Positions 40,663-48,814 of a stretch of 64,000 nt of DNA are shown in pieces. The first letter of the stretch is position 1; every line of letters starts with the position of its first letter. Made by a program: the position numbers and the translations under genes. Source of the DNA: Luteimonas sp. S4-F44 (GTDB taxonomy: Bacteria > Pseudomonadota > Gammaproteobacteria > Xanthomonadales > Xanthomonadaceae); assembly GCF_022637415.1 (NCBI RefSeq), contig NZ_CP093340.1, positions 62,001 to 126,000 on the forward strand. The letters run 5' to 3'. Under the pieces are notes generated by a model. The model made no database searches and was not told where the DNA came from. It worked only from the letters and a program-made list of their open reading frames with translations.

Positions 40663-42627
40663 TCAGCGCAGGGTGCGATCCAGCCAGTCGACGACGCGTT
40701 GCTGCAGGTCAATCTCGTGCGCCTTTTCGTGGAACCAATGTGGGCCGCGCGGATAGGTGACCAGTTCGACCGGTGTGCCGTTGAAGCGCAGCGCGCGATG
40801 GAACATCTGCGCCTGCGACAGCGGCACGCGCGCGTCGGCCTCGCCGTGCAGGATCAGCACCGGCACGCGGACAGCGCGCGCATGGTGGACCGGCGATTGC
40901 GCGTCGTAGCGCGCGCGCTCGTGCAGCGGATCGCCGAAGTAGCCGGGCAGGTAGTCGGGGACGTCGTTGGTCAGCGCCGCGCTCGCCAGATCGAGCACGC
41001 CGGCGCCGACGATCGCGGTGCGGAAGCGGTCGCTGCGCGCGACTGCCCAGGCGGACAGATAACCGCCGTAGCTCCAGCCGCCGATCGCGACGCGGGCCGG
41101 ATCGGCGATGCCGTCGCGCTCGAGCAGGTCGAGCCCGTCGAGCACGTCTTGCAACGGGCCGTCGCCCCAGTCGCCGCGGGCGAGCTCGGCGAAGGCGTTG
41201 CCGTGTCCTTCCGAACCGCGCGGATTGGGCAGCAGCACCGCGTAGCCGCGTGCGGCGAGCAACTGCGCCCATTCGTGCCACGAGCCCTGCCAGCCCGACC
41301 ACCACGCCCAGGCGGGTCCACCGTGGATCTGCACCAGCGTCGGCAGCCGCGTCGTGCCATCCCAGTCGGACGGGGTGACCAGCAGCGCGCTGATCACGCG
41401 GCCATCGCGCGAGGCCGGCCATTCGAGTTCGCGCACCCGGCCCAGCCGCCAGCCGGCGACCTGCGGATGGTGGTCGCTGCGTTGCGTCAGTCGCGCGCCG
41501 TCGAAGGTCCAGACATTGCCGGGGCTGTCGTCGCGCAGGCCGAGATACGCGGCACGGCCATCGGTGGCGACGGTGAAGCTGCGAAATGGAATCTGCGGCC
41601 GCGCGCGTTCGATCGCCGCGCCGGTCGCCGCATCCAGTTGCACGAAGGCGCCGCGCATGCCGCGCTGGCCTTGCCCGAGCAGCGTCGCATCGTCCTGCCA
41701 GCGCGCGAGCCACAACGTGCCCGGCCAGTGTGCGCCGAGCGCGATGCGGGTACGGCGATCAATGTCGTGCACGATCGGTGTGGCGACCATGCCGTGCGTG
41801 CCCAGGCGCCCGTACAGCAGTCGGCGGCCGTCGGGCGACCACTGCAGCGGATGGGCAGAGGCGTGCGGCTCTAGCGGCGCGCCGATGCGTCCGCTGGCGA
41901 CATCGAGCAGCACCACCGCCGAGTCGTACCAGTAGTCGTTGAGCGTGGTGCCCGAGGACGTGCGCAGCGCCAGCGTGCGGCCGTCGGGCGACCACGCCAG
42001 GTCGTGGACCTGCAGGCCGACCGGCGTGAGCGCACGTGCCGCGCCATCGGGCAGCGCACGCAGCCACACGCGCGAGAAACGCGTCGGGCGCTCGACGACG
42101 ACGGCATCGTCCTTGGCCGCCAGACGCGCAGCTTCGATCGGCGACGGCGGGTCGGTCTGCAGCCAGGCGAGCTGCGCGCCATCAAACGACAGGTCGAACG
42201 CAGTGACATCGGCGGGCGTGTCGGTCAGCGGTGTCGCCGCATCGCCGTCGGCGTCGACGCGCCAGACCTGGGTCGGGCCGGTGGCGTCGGCGCCCGGCCG
42301 CCGCCGGTCGGACAGGAATAGCAACTGCCGACCGTCGCGCGACCAGCGCGGCTGGCGGTCCTGGGCCGCGTCCGGCACCGGTAGGGCGCGCGGCGCGGTG
42401 TCGCCGTCGAACGCCACGCGCCATACCTGCGTGCGCGGCGCGGCGCCGCCGGGCTGCGGCGTGCCGACGGTGTAAGCGATGCGACGCCCGTCGGGCGCGA
42501 TCTGCGGATCGTCCACGGCAGCCAGCGCGGCGATGTCCTCGGGCGTCGGCAGGTGATTGCGTGCGGTGGTGTTTGCCGCGGCCAGTACGGGCAGGAGCAG
42601 CAGGCCCAGGCTCAGGCGGCGGATCAT
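40663..42627 (-). CDS. Exported S9 family (prolyl oligopeptidase-like) peptidase
   Basis: A 654-residue serine peptidase with a signal peptide (MIRRLSLGLLLLPVLAAANT). The first about 390 residues form a beta-propeller (repeats such as VDDPQIAPDGRRIAYTVG and WSRDGRQLLFLSDRR). The C-terminal alpha/beta hydrolase has GGWSYGGYLSAW (Ser about 521), EADARVPLSQ (Asp about 598) and GPHWFHEK (His about 630). Members cleave short peptides, often dipeptidyl or acylaminoacyl. Its ATG overlaps the upstream hydrolase stop (ATGA), making it the last gene of the amidase/PaiB/hydrolase/peptidase operon. Confidence 0.92.
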   Translation of the reverse strand: MIRRLSLGLLLLPVLAAANTTARNHLPTPEDIAALAAVDDPQIAPDGRRIAYTVGTPQPGGAAPRTQVWRVAFDGDTAPRALPVPDAAQDRQPRWSRDGRQLLFLSDRRRPGADATGPTQVWRVDADGDAATPLTDTPADVTAFDLSFDGAQLAWLQTDPPSPIEAARLAAKDDAVVVERPTRFSRVWLRALPDGAARALTPVGLQVHDLAWSPDGRTLALRTSSGTTLNDYWYDSAVVLLDVASGRIGAPLEPHASAHPLQWSPDGRRLLYGRLGTHGMVATPIVHDIDRRTRIALGAHWPGTLWLARWQDDATLLGQGQRGMRGAFVQLDAATGAAIERARPQIPFRSFTVATDGRAAYLGLRDDSPGNVWTFDGARLTQRSDHHPQVAGWRLGRVRELEWPASRDGRVISALLVTPSDWDGTTRLPTLVQIHGGPAWAWWSGWQGSWHEWAQLLAARGYAVLLPNPRGSEGHGNAFAELARGDWGDGPLQDVLDGLDLLERDGIADPARVAIGGWSYGGYLSAWAVARSDRFRTAIVGAGVLDLASAALTNDVPDYLPGYFGDPLHERARYDAQSPVHHARAVRVPVLILHGEADARVPLSQAQMFHRALRFNGTPVELVTYPRGPHWFHEKAHEIDLQQRVVDWLDRTLR

Positions 42628-43604
42628 GCGCCCACGCCTGCAGGCGCCAGCCGCGCACGCAGCCAGCCGGCGCCGCGCGCCAGCGCATCGCGGGCGATCT
42701 CGGACACCGACATCGCCTCCAGGAAACTGTGCGGCGCGCCGGCATAGGCCTGCGCGTCGACCTCGACACCGCTCGCACGCAGGCGCGCCGCCATCGCCGC
42801 GTTCTGCGCAGCGAGCACGTCGCGTTCGCCCCACAGCAGCAGCGTCGGCGGCAGGGCGTGCAATGCGGCGTGGGCGGGCACGGCCGCAGGATCACGACAA
42901 TGCTCCGCCGCAGGGCCGAGGTAGGCGCGCCAGTAGTCGGCCATCTCGTCGGCGCCGAGCATGGCGTCGGCGGCGCCCAGCGTCGCCGCCGAGTCGGCGT
43001 CGATCGCGGTGTCGAACGCGCCGTAGTGCAACAGCAAGCCGGCCAGTCCCGTGTGCCCGTCCGCGTCGCGCAACTGCAGCGCGGTGGCGAGTGCGAGGTT
43101 GGCGCCGGCCGAGTCGCCGCCGATCGCCAGCCGCGTGGCATCGAGGCCGAAGTCGTCGGCGCGCGCACGCACCGCACGCACCGCGTCCACGCATTGCCGC
43201 AGCGCGGTCGGATAGGGATGCTCGGGGGCGAGTGCGTAGTCGATCCCGACCACCACGATGCCCGCGCGCGCGGCCAGTTCGCGCATCAGCCGGTCGTGGG
43301 TGTCGAGACTGAAGAGGCACCAGCCGCCGCCGTGCACGTAGATCAGCGCAGGCGCGGGGGTGCTCGCCATTGCCGGGCGATAGAGGCGCAGGTCGAAGGC
43401 GCCCGCCGCGCTGTCGATGCGATGCGTCGTGGTCTGCGCCATCGTCGGCCCGCCCGTGCGCCAAGGCGCGCGCACGGTCTCGGCGATCGCGCGCCGCTGT
43501 GGCCAGTCGAGGACGCGGCCGCCGGCCAGGCGTGCGCCTTCGCTGCAGATCGCGGTCACGAAGCCGCGCAGCATCGGGTCCAGCGCGTCGGACGCTGCGC
43601 TCAT
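42624..43604 (-). CDS. HSL-family alpha/beta hydrolase
   Basis: A 326-residue hormone-sensitive-lipase-type esterase. The oxyanion motif HGGGW (about residue 91), the nucleophile motif GGDSAGAN (about 162-169), Asp in GERDVL (about 262) and His in APHSF (about 290) make a complete catalytic triad. There is no signal peptide. Substrates of the family are short esters or amide-like compounds. Stop and start codons overlap with both neighbours (ATGA), so it is co-translated with the PaiB-like protein and the S9 peptidase. Confidence 0.9.
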   Translation of the reverse strand: MSAASDALDPMLRGFVTAICSEGARLAGGRVLDWPQRRAIAETVRAPWRTGGPTMAQTTTHRIDSAAGAFDLRLYRPAMASTPAPALIYVHGGGWCLFSLDTHDRLMRELAARAGIVVVGIDYALAPEHPYPTALRQCVDAVRAVRARADDFGLDATRLAIGGDSAGANLALATALQLRDADGHTGLAGLLLHYGAFDTAIDADSAATLGAADAMLGADEMADYWRAYLGPAAEHCRDPAAVPAHAALHALPPTLLLWGERDVLAAQNAAMAARLRASGVEVDAQAYAGAPHSFLEAMSVSEIARDALARGAGWLRARLAPAGVGA

Positions 43605-44233
43605 GCGTCGCGGTCCGCGGCGAAGTCGCGCATCCAGTCCACCAGCGCGTGCTCGCCGCCGCGGGTCAGTCCGGCGAGCAGTTGCGCAAAGTCGTGCGAT
43701 GCCTCGTCCTGGCCGAGTTTGAACGTGGCGCGGGTGTCGACGATGTGCCCGCGGATGGCGGTGACGCCGCTCGCCAGGCGCGCGTAGCGCTCGCCCATCT
43801 CCTGTATCGACCAGGCGTTCGGGCGGCCGGCTTCCATCGACGTCACCAGCGCATCGAGTTCGTCGGCGATGTCGGCCTCGCGCTCGCTGCAGGCGACCTC
43901 CAGCGTGAACGCCGCAGCGGCGTAGTTCCAGCTCGGGGCCTGGGTGCGGTCGTCGAGCCAGCTCGGCGACACGTAGGCGTGCGGCCCGATGACCAGGGCA
44001 TGGGCCCGCGGATCGCGTTGCAGCCTGGCCACGTGCGGATTGCGCCGTGCCAGGTGTCCGCGCAGCGCCACCAGTCGCCCTTGGGCATCGCACTCCACGC
44101 GAAGCGGCAACGGCGTGAACGCGGCATCGTCGCCGCCGGGCGAGACCAGCCAGGCGAAGGGCTGCGCCTGGATCAGGCGCACGATGTCGCCGTCGTCGCG
44201 GGGCGCATAGCGGGTGTCGCGGGCGTGACCCAT
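43601..44233 (-). CDS. PaiB-like FMN-binding protein
   Basis: A 210-residue member of the PaiB / FMN-binding negative regulator family. The N-terminal half resembles the split-barrel flavin fold (LIQAQPFAWLVSPGGDDAAFTPLPLRVE, LARRNPHVARLQRDPRAHALVIGPHAYVSPSWL), and the C-terminal part has the family FKLGQDEASHDFAQLLAGL segment. In Bacillus, PaiB affects sporulation and protease genes together with the polyamine acetyltransferase PaiA; no PaiA is seen here. The start at 44233 overlaps the amidase stop by one base (TGATG). Confidence 0.85.
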   Translation of the reverse strand: MGHARDTRYAPRDDGDIVRLIQAQPFAWLVSPGGDDAAFTPLPLRVECDAQGRLVALRGHLARRNPHVARLQRDPRAHALVIGPHAYVSPSWLDDRTQAPSWNYAAAAFTLEVACSEREADIADELDALVTSMEAGRPNAWSIQEMGERYARLASGVTAIRGHIVDTRATFKLGQDEASHDFAQLLAGLTRGGEHALVDWMRDFAADRDA

Positions 44234-45687
44234 CAGCGTGTGTCCTCGTAGGTGGCCACCGATGTCGGTGGCCAACGATCTTGCCAGGGTGCGGCCGCTT
44301 CCAGTTCGTAGGCCAGCGCCAGCAGCAGCGCCTCCTGGCCGCGATCGGCGGCGAACTGCACCCCGATCGGCAGGCCGTCAGCGCCATGCGCCAGCGGCAG
44401 CGAGATCGCGGGTGTGCCGGCAAGATTCTGCAGCGGTGTGTAGGCGATCCATTCGAACATCGCCGGCAACAGCGCGGCGAAGTCGCGGTCGGGGGCCAGC
44501 GTGCCCAGCGTCGGCGGCAGCGTGCGCAGGGTCGGGCATAGCAGCACGTCGTAGTGGGCGTGGAAGCGCGAGAACACATCGGGCAGCGCGGCCACGGTGG
44601 TCCAGGCGCGTTCGAGCTCCGCGACCCCGCAGTGCGCCTCGTGCCAGTGCGCCAGGCCCAAGGTCCACGGCTCGAGTGCGCGCTGCGCGAATGCGGCGCC
44701 GCCCTGGGCGGTCGCCAGTTCGACCGCGTCCACGCCCAGCCGCGACCACAGGGTGTGCAGCGCCGCCCACACCGCGTCGCTGTCGAGCGGCCAGGTCACG
44801 GCGTCGACGTCATGGCCCAGCGATGCGCACAGGTGGGCCGCCGACTGCGTCGCCGCCGCGACCTTGGGGTCGGGCGCCAGGCCAGGCAGCGATTCGAGCA
44901 CCAGGCCGATCCGCAGCCGCCGCCGATCCGGCCCGGTGACCTGGAGCGGCCGGTCGGGATGTGCGGTGGCGAAGGCCCAGGCGGTATCGCGGACGCTGCG
45001 CGACATCAGACTGTCGGCCACGATCAGGTCCTCGATCGCATGCCGGCCGCGCACCGGCACGCAGGCGCCGCGTCCGGGCTTGAGCCCGACGACGCCGCAG
45101 GCCGAGGCCGGAATGCGGATCGAGCCGGCGCCGTCGCTGCCGTGCGCCAGCGGCACGATGCCGGCTGCGAGTGCGGCACCGGCCCCGCCGCTGGAGCCGC
45201 CGGGCGAATGCGCACGCGACCACGGGTTGCGCGTGACCGGCCCGAGCAGCGGCTCGGTCGAGCCCATCAGGCCGAACTCGGGCATCGCGCTCTTGCCGAT
45301 CGCCACCAGGCCCGCGGCGTCGAAGCGCTGCACGAACGGCGGTGCGTCGGTCGCCGGTTCGCTGCTGCGGCTGCGTGAGCCACCGCGGGTGGGCATGCCC
45401 GGCACGCGCAGCGAATCCTTCGCCAGCCACGGCACGCCGGCCAGCGGTGCGGCCGGGTCCGGGCCCGCGGCATCGAGTGCGCGGGCGCGCTGCCGGGCCG
45501 CATCGAAGGCCTGGTGGCTCAACGCGCCGAGTGCGGGATCGAGCAGTTGCGCGCGGACGATCGCCGCCTCGGTGAGGTCGAGTGCGGACAACGCGCCGTC
45601 GTTGCGCAGCGCCGCCTGCGCGTGCGCGTCCAGCCGGCCCAGCGCCAGCGCGTCGGCGCGTCCGGCCGGGGAATCGAATGACGTCAT
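44233..45687 (-). CDS. Amidase signature family amidase
   Basis: A 484-residue amidase. The Ser-cisSer-Lys triad is visible: Lys in LAKDSLR (about residue 90), cis-Ser in PGGSSGGAGAA (about 162) and the nucleophile in DGAGSIRIPAS (about 188). There is no export signal, so it should be cytosolic. Substrates could be aryl or aliphatic amides or peptide amides. The ATG at 45687 was chosen; AGGAG lies 12 bases upstream. An in-frame GTG/ATG codon at 45699 follows that AGGAG without a spacer. It is the first gene of a coupled four-gene set and starts 70 bases after the receptor stop. Confidence 0.9.
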   Translation of the reverse strand: MTSFDSPAGRADALALGRLDAHAQAALRNDGALSALDLTEAAIVRAQLLDPALGALSHQAFDAARQRARALDAAGPDPAAPLAGVPWLAKDSLRVPGMPTRGGSRSRSSEPATDAPPFVQRFDAAGLVAIGKSAMPEFGLMGSTEPLLGPVTRNPWSRAHSPGGSSGGAGAALAAGIVPLAHGSDGAGSIRIPASACGVVGLKPGRGACVPVRGRHAIEDLIVADSLMSRSVRDTAWAFATAHPDRPLQVTGPDRRRLRIGLVLESLPGLAPDPKVAAATQSAAHLCASLGHDVDAVTWPLDSDAVWAALHTLWSRLGVDAVELATAQGGAAFAQRALEPWTLGLAHWHEAHCGVAELERAWTTVAALPDVFSRFHAHYDVLLCPTLRTLPPTLGTLAPDRDFAALLPAMFEWIAYTPLQNLAGTPAISLPLAHGADGLPIGVQFAADRGQEALLLALAYELEAAAPWQDRWPPTSVATYEDTR

Positions 45688-45757
45688 GGGGTCGTGCATC
45701 TCCTGTCGCGCCGTGCGCGCATGGGTCGAACGGGACCGGCGGCGGCCCCGCGCAGCA

Positions 45758-48007
45758 TCAATAGCGCCAGTGCACCGTCACGCCGAAGGTGCGCGGCCGC
45801 ACCAGGCCCTGGCCGATGCCGTTGACCTCGGACACGCTGCGGGTGATGCCGCGCACATCGCCGAGGTTGCTGCCGAACAGCGTCAGGTCGGTGGTCCCGA
45901 AGGTCATGCGGTAGCGCAGGTCGACCGTGGTGTAGTTGCCCTGGGTGTGGCGGACCGCGCCGGGCACCGCCGATGCCAGGTCACTGATGCCGCTGCCGAT
46001 GTACTGATGGGCGAGCGTGAGCGTCGGCGCAAAGCGCGTGTCGAACTGGTAATTGAGCACGTTGCTGACGGTCCAGTCGGCCGAACCGGGCAACTGCGCG
46101 CCGGCCGGCGCGGTGCCGGCCCAGAGGATCTCCAGGTCCTCGTCCAGCCGGGCTTGTTGCCAGGTGGCGGCCAACTGCCAGTCGAAGCCGGCGACCGGCC
46201 GCCAGGTCGTCGCCAGTTCGACACCGCGGCTGTAGGCCTGGCCGCCGTTGCTGGCGTAGTTGTAGAAGTCCGGCGTCTGCAGGCGCAACTGGATGTCCTT
46301 CCAGTCGACATAGAACAGCGTCGCGTCGACGAGCCAGCGGCCGTCGGCGAAGCTGCTGCGCGCGCCCAGTTCGTAATTGACCAGGCTGTCGCTGCGCGAG
46401 CCCGGCGGAATCGGATAGGCGCTCAGGCCACCGGTGTTGGGCTCGCCGAAGCGGAAGCCCTCCGACACCAGCGCGTAGACCATCAGATCCTGCGACGGCG
46501 TCCAGGTCAGCGACGCCTTCGGATTGAAGCCGTCCTCGTCGGTGCGCGCGCGGGTGACGAGCGGATCGCCCGGCCAGGTCGAGAAACCGACCTGGGTGCT
46601 GCGCGATTCGACCCGGGTGCGGAAGAAACGGCCGCCGAGCGTGGCTTTCCACTGGTCGTTGAAGTGGAACGTCCCCTCGCCGAAGATTGCCAGTTCGGTG
46701 CCGTCGAGATGGCTGTAGAACGCGTTGAAGATTGCATCGTCGGGCGCGATCACCGCGCCGCTGCCCGGCCCGAACAGCGGCGAACGATCGAACGCGCCGG
46801 CTGCGCCCTGCGCGCCGAGCGCCTCGTATGTGGCCTTGTCGGTCTCGAACACCATGCCGCCCACCAGCCATTCGAGCCGCTGGGCGCCGGACGAGGCCAG
46901 TCGCAGTTCCAGGCTGCGGCCGGTGCTCTCGCCACCGGAGGCGATGTACAGCGGGGTGTCGAGGTCGAGCCCGAGGTCGGCGTTGTAGGCGCCGCGGATC
47001 GGGGTGTAGTCGAACTGCCAGTCCTGGCGCTTGTCCTGCTGGGCGAGCAGCGCGGTCAGAGTGGCGAAGCCTAGGTCCTGGTCTAGCCGCAGGCTGTGCA
47101 CCGCGACCTTGGTGTCGGTGAACTCGGGGATCGCGGTGGTGCGCTCGAACTCGCCGAGCCCGGCGATGCGATAGCTGTTGTCGTCGGCATCGGTGTTCTG
47201 CCACAGGCTCAACCAGCTCAGCGTGGTGGCCTGCGACGGCGTCAGCGTGATCGACAGGCGACCGCCGGCGGTGCGACTGTCATTGCTGCCGTCGCGGCCC
47301 AGGCCGACGTTGTCGAGGTAGCCCGGATCCTCGCGCAGCTGCGCAACCGCCCGCACCGCGAGCACGTCCTCGGCAATCGGCAGGTTGACCATCGCCTTGG
47401 CGCCGAAGCCGACGTCGGCATTGCGAGTCTGGCTGGCGGTGAGCTCGGCGGCGGCGTCAAAGCCCGAGGCGTCTGCGAGGTTGGCGACATAGTTGATCGC
47501 TCCGCCCATCGATGCCGAGCCGAACAGCGTGCCCTGTGGTCCGCGCAGCACCTCGACGCGATTGATGTCGAAGGCGTCGATGTCGGGGACGACGATCGTC
47601 CAGCCCGGCTCGGTCAGCGGTACTTCGTTGAGGAAGTAGCCGGTGGTGGTCTGCCCCTGCACGTTGCCCGAGCTGGTCGCGATGCCGCGCATGACCACGT
47701 GCGAGACGCCGGGCTGGTAGTTGTTGAACACCACGCCGGGCGTGCGCTGGATGTAGTCGGCCAGCGACTGTGCGCCGAGGTCTTCGAGCTGCTGGCCGGT
47801 GACCGCCGAGACCGATCCGGCGATCTCGCGTACCGATTCCTGGCGCTTGCCAGCGGTGACGACGATGGTGTCGAGCTCGGTGGTCGAGGGCGGGGCGTCG
47901 GCGGCGGCCGGGTCCTGCGCCAGCGCCAGGCCCGAGGCCATCAGGGGAACACACAGGCAGGCCAGATGAAGCGCGCGGGCCAGACGTGAAACGGTGAGCG
48001 GCTGCAT
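45758..48007 (-). CDS. TonB-dependent outer-membrane receptor
   Basis: A 749-residue receptor. After a signal peptide ending at ALAQ comes a TonB-box-like ELDTIVVTA, a plug domain (residues about 45-165: RQESVREIAGSVSAVTGQQLEDLGAQSLADYIQRTPGVVF, VEVLRGPQGTLFGSASMGGAINYV) and a 22-strand barrel ending in VTVHWRY, with the terminal aromatic needed for assembly. It belongs to the FecA/CirA-like group common in Xanthomonads, whose ligands range from siderophores to sugars and plant compounds. The adjacent amidase/peptidase genes point to an amide- or peptide-containing ligand. GGGGA precedes the ATG at 48007. Confidence 0.93.
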   Translation of the reverse strand: MQPLTVSRLARALHLACLCVPLMASGLALAQDPAAADAPPSTTELDTIVVTAGKRQESVREIAGSVSAVTGQQLEDLGAQSLADYIQRTPGVVFNNYQPGVSHVVMRGIATSSGNVQGQTTTGYFLNEVPLTEPGWTIVVPDIDAFDINRVEVLRGPQGTLFGSASMGGAINYVANLADASGFDAAAELTASQTRNADVGFGAKAMVNLPIAEDVLAVRAVAQLREDPGYLDNVGLGRDGSNDSRTAGGRLSITLTPSQATTLSWLSLWQNTDADDNSYRIAGLGEFERTTAIPEFTDTKVAVHSLRLDQDLGFATLTALLAQQDKRQDWQFDYTPIRGAYNADLGLDLDTPLYIASGGESTGRSLELRLASSGAQRLEWLVGGMVFETDKATYEALGAQGAAGAFDRSPLFGPGSGAVIAPDDAIFNAFYSHLDGTELAIFGEGTFHFNDQWKATLGGRFFRTRVESRSTQVGFSTWPGDPLVTRARTDEDGFNPKASLTWTPSQDLMVYALVSEGFRFGEPNTGGLSAYPIPPGSRSDSLVNYELGARSSFADGRWLVDATLFYVDWKDIQLRLQTPDFYNYASNGGQAYSRGVELATTWRPVAGFDWQLAATWQQARLDEDLEILWAGTAPAGAQLPGSADWTVSNVLNYQFDTRFAPTLTLAHQYIGSGISDLASAVPGAVRHTQGNYTTVDLRYRMTFGTTDLTLFGSNLGDVRGITRSVSEVNGIGQGLVRPRTFGVTVHWRY

Positions 48008-48191
48008 GGAAATCCCCGGTTGGCGGTGGCTGGACACGGATCCGTGTCATGGCGGCGCCGGGCGTCCCCTTCCCGGCGCGGTTGCGACGCGTTTCGAGTA
48101 TTGGAAGACGCGCGCGACCGCGTCCAGCAGATTCCACGGCGGGCGGATATCACGTAAGCAATTGAATCTAAAATAGAAGAGATAGAAATGC

Positions 48192-48236
48192 CCGCATATG
48201 CGGCGGAATCGGCCGCACAATTTCGCAGGATCTGCG
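48192..48236. promoter_or_regulatory. Inverted repeats in the receptor/Lrp intergenic region
   Basis: CCGCATATGCGG at 48192-48203 is a perfect 12-bp palindrome and CGCAG-gat-CTGCG at 48224-48236 a second one. Both lie next to an AT-rich island (48155-48190) that probably holds the divergent promoters. Lrp/AsnC proteins bind spaced imperfect palindromes near their own genes, so these are candidate operators. Confidence 0.45.
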
Positions 48237-48302
48237 TTCCATGCCCCGAAATTCGGTACGTTGTACCGTCCCTGCCACCGCCAGGCTTGCCCGCCGACCG
48301 CC

Positions 48303-48794
48303 ATGACGATCCGCTCGCCCGACCGCACCGATCTGAGAATCCTCGACGTGCTGCAGCAGGACGCGCGTATCACCAACCAAGCGCTGGCCGAGCGCGTCGC
48401 GTTGTCGCCCAGCGCGTGTCTGGCGCGCGTGCGAGCGCTGGAGCAGCGCGGCCTGATCCACAGCTACCGCGCGCAGGTCGCGGTCGATCGCATCCGCTCG
48501 GCGACGATCGTCATGGCGCAGGTCAGCTTCCGCCAACACGCGCTCGAGGGCTTCACCGAGTTCGACCGGCGGATCCTGGCGATGCCCGAGATCGTCGAGG
48601 CCAGCCGCGTGTCCGGCCCTTACGACTACATGCTGCGGGTCATCGTCCGCGACGTGCACCACTGGAAGGACGTCGCCCGCGCGCTGCTCAGCGGCGACGA
48701 CGGCGTGGAGAAGATCGTCTCGCACTTCCTGATGGACGAGGTCAAGGCCTTCGCCGGCTATCCCTTGACCGACGACGCGCCCGCGTTGCGCTGA
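48303..48794 (+). CDS. Lrp/AsnC family transcriptional regulator
   Basis: A 163-residue regulator. The N-terminal winged helix-turn-helix (DLRILDVLQQDARITNQALAERVALSPSACLARVRALEQRGLIHSYRAQV) is followed by the RAM ligand-binding domain (VMAQVSFRQHALEGFTEFDRRILAMPEIVEASRVSGPYDYMLRVIVRDVHHWKDVARALLSGDDGVEKIVSHFLMDEVK). Such proteins respond to amino acids. It is divergent from the TonB-dependent receptor and probably controls it. The ATG at 48303 matches the family length; an in-frame extension upstream would cross the putative operators. Confidence 0.92.
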   Translation: MTIRSPDRTDLRILDVLQQDARITNQALAERVALSPSACLARVRALEQRGLIHSYRAQVAVDRIRSATIVMAQVSFRQHALEGFTEFDRRILAMPEIVEASRVSGPYDYMLRVIVRDVHHWKDVARALLSGDDGVEKIVSHFLMDEVKAFAGYPLTDDAPALR

Positions 48795-48814
48795 TCCGGT
48801 GCGCGCCGCGCGCG

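Noticed and set aside
44597..47074. Plus-strand open frame opposite the amidase and receptor
   Set aside because: The minus-strand frames contain complete family motifs; the plus frame has only compositionally biased sequence.
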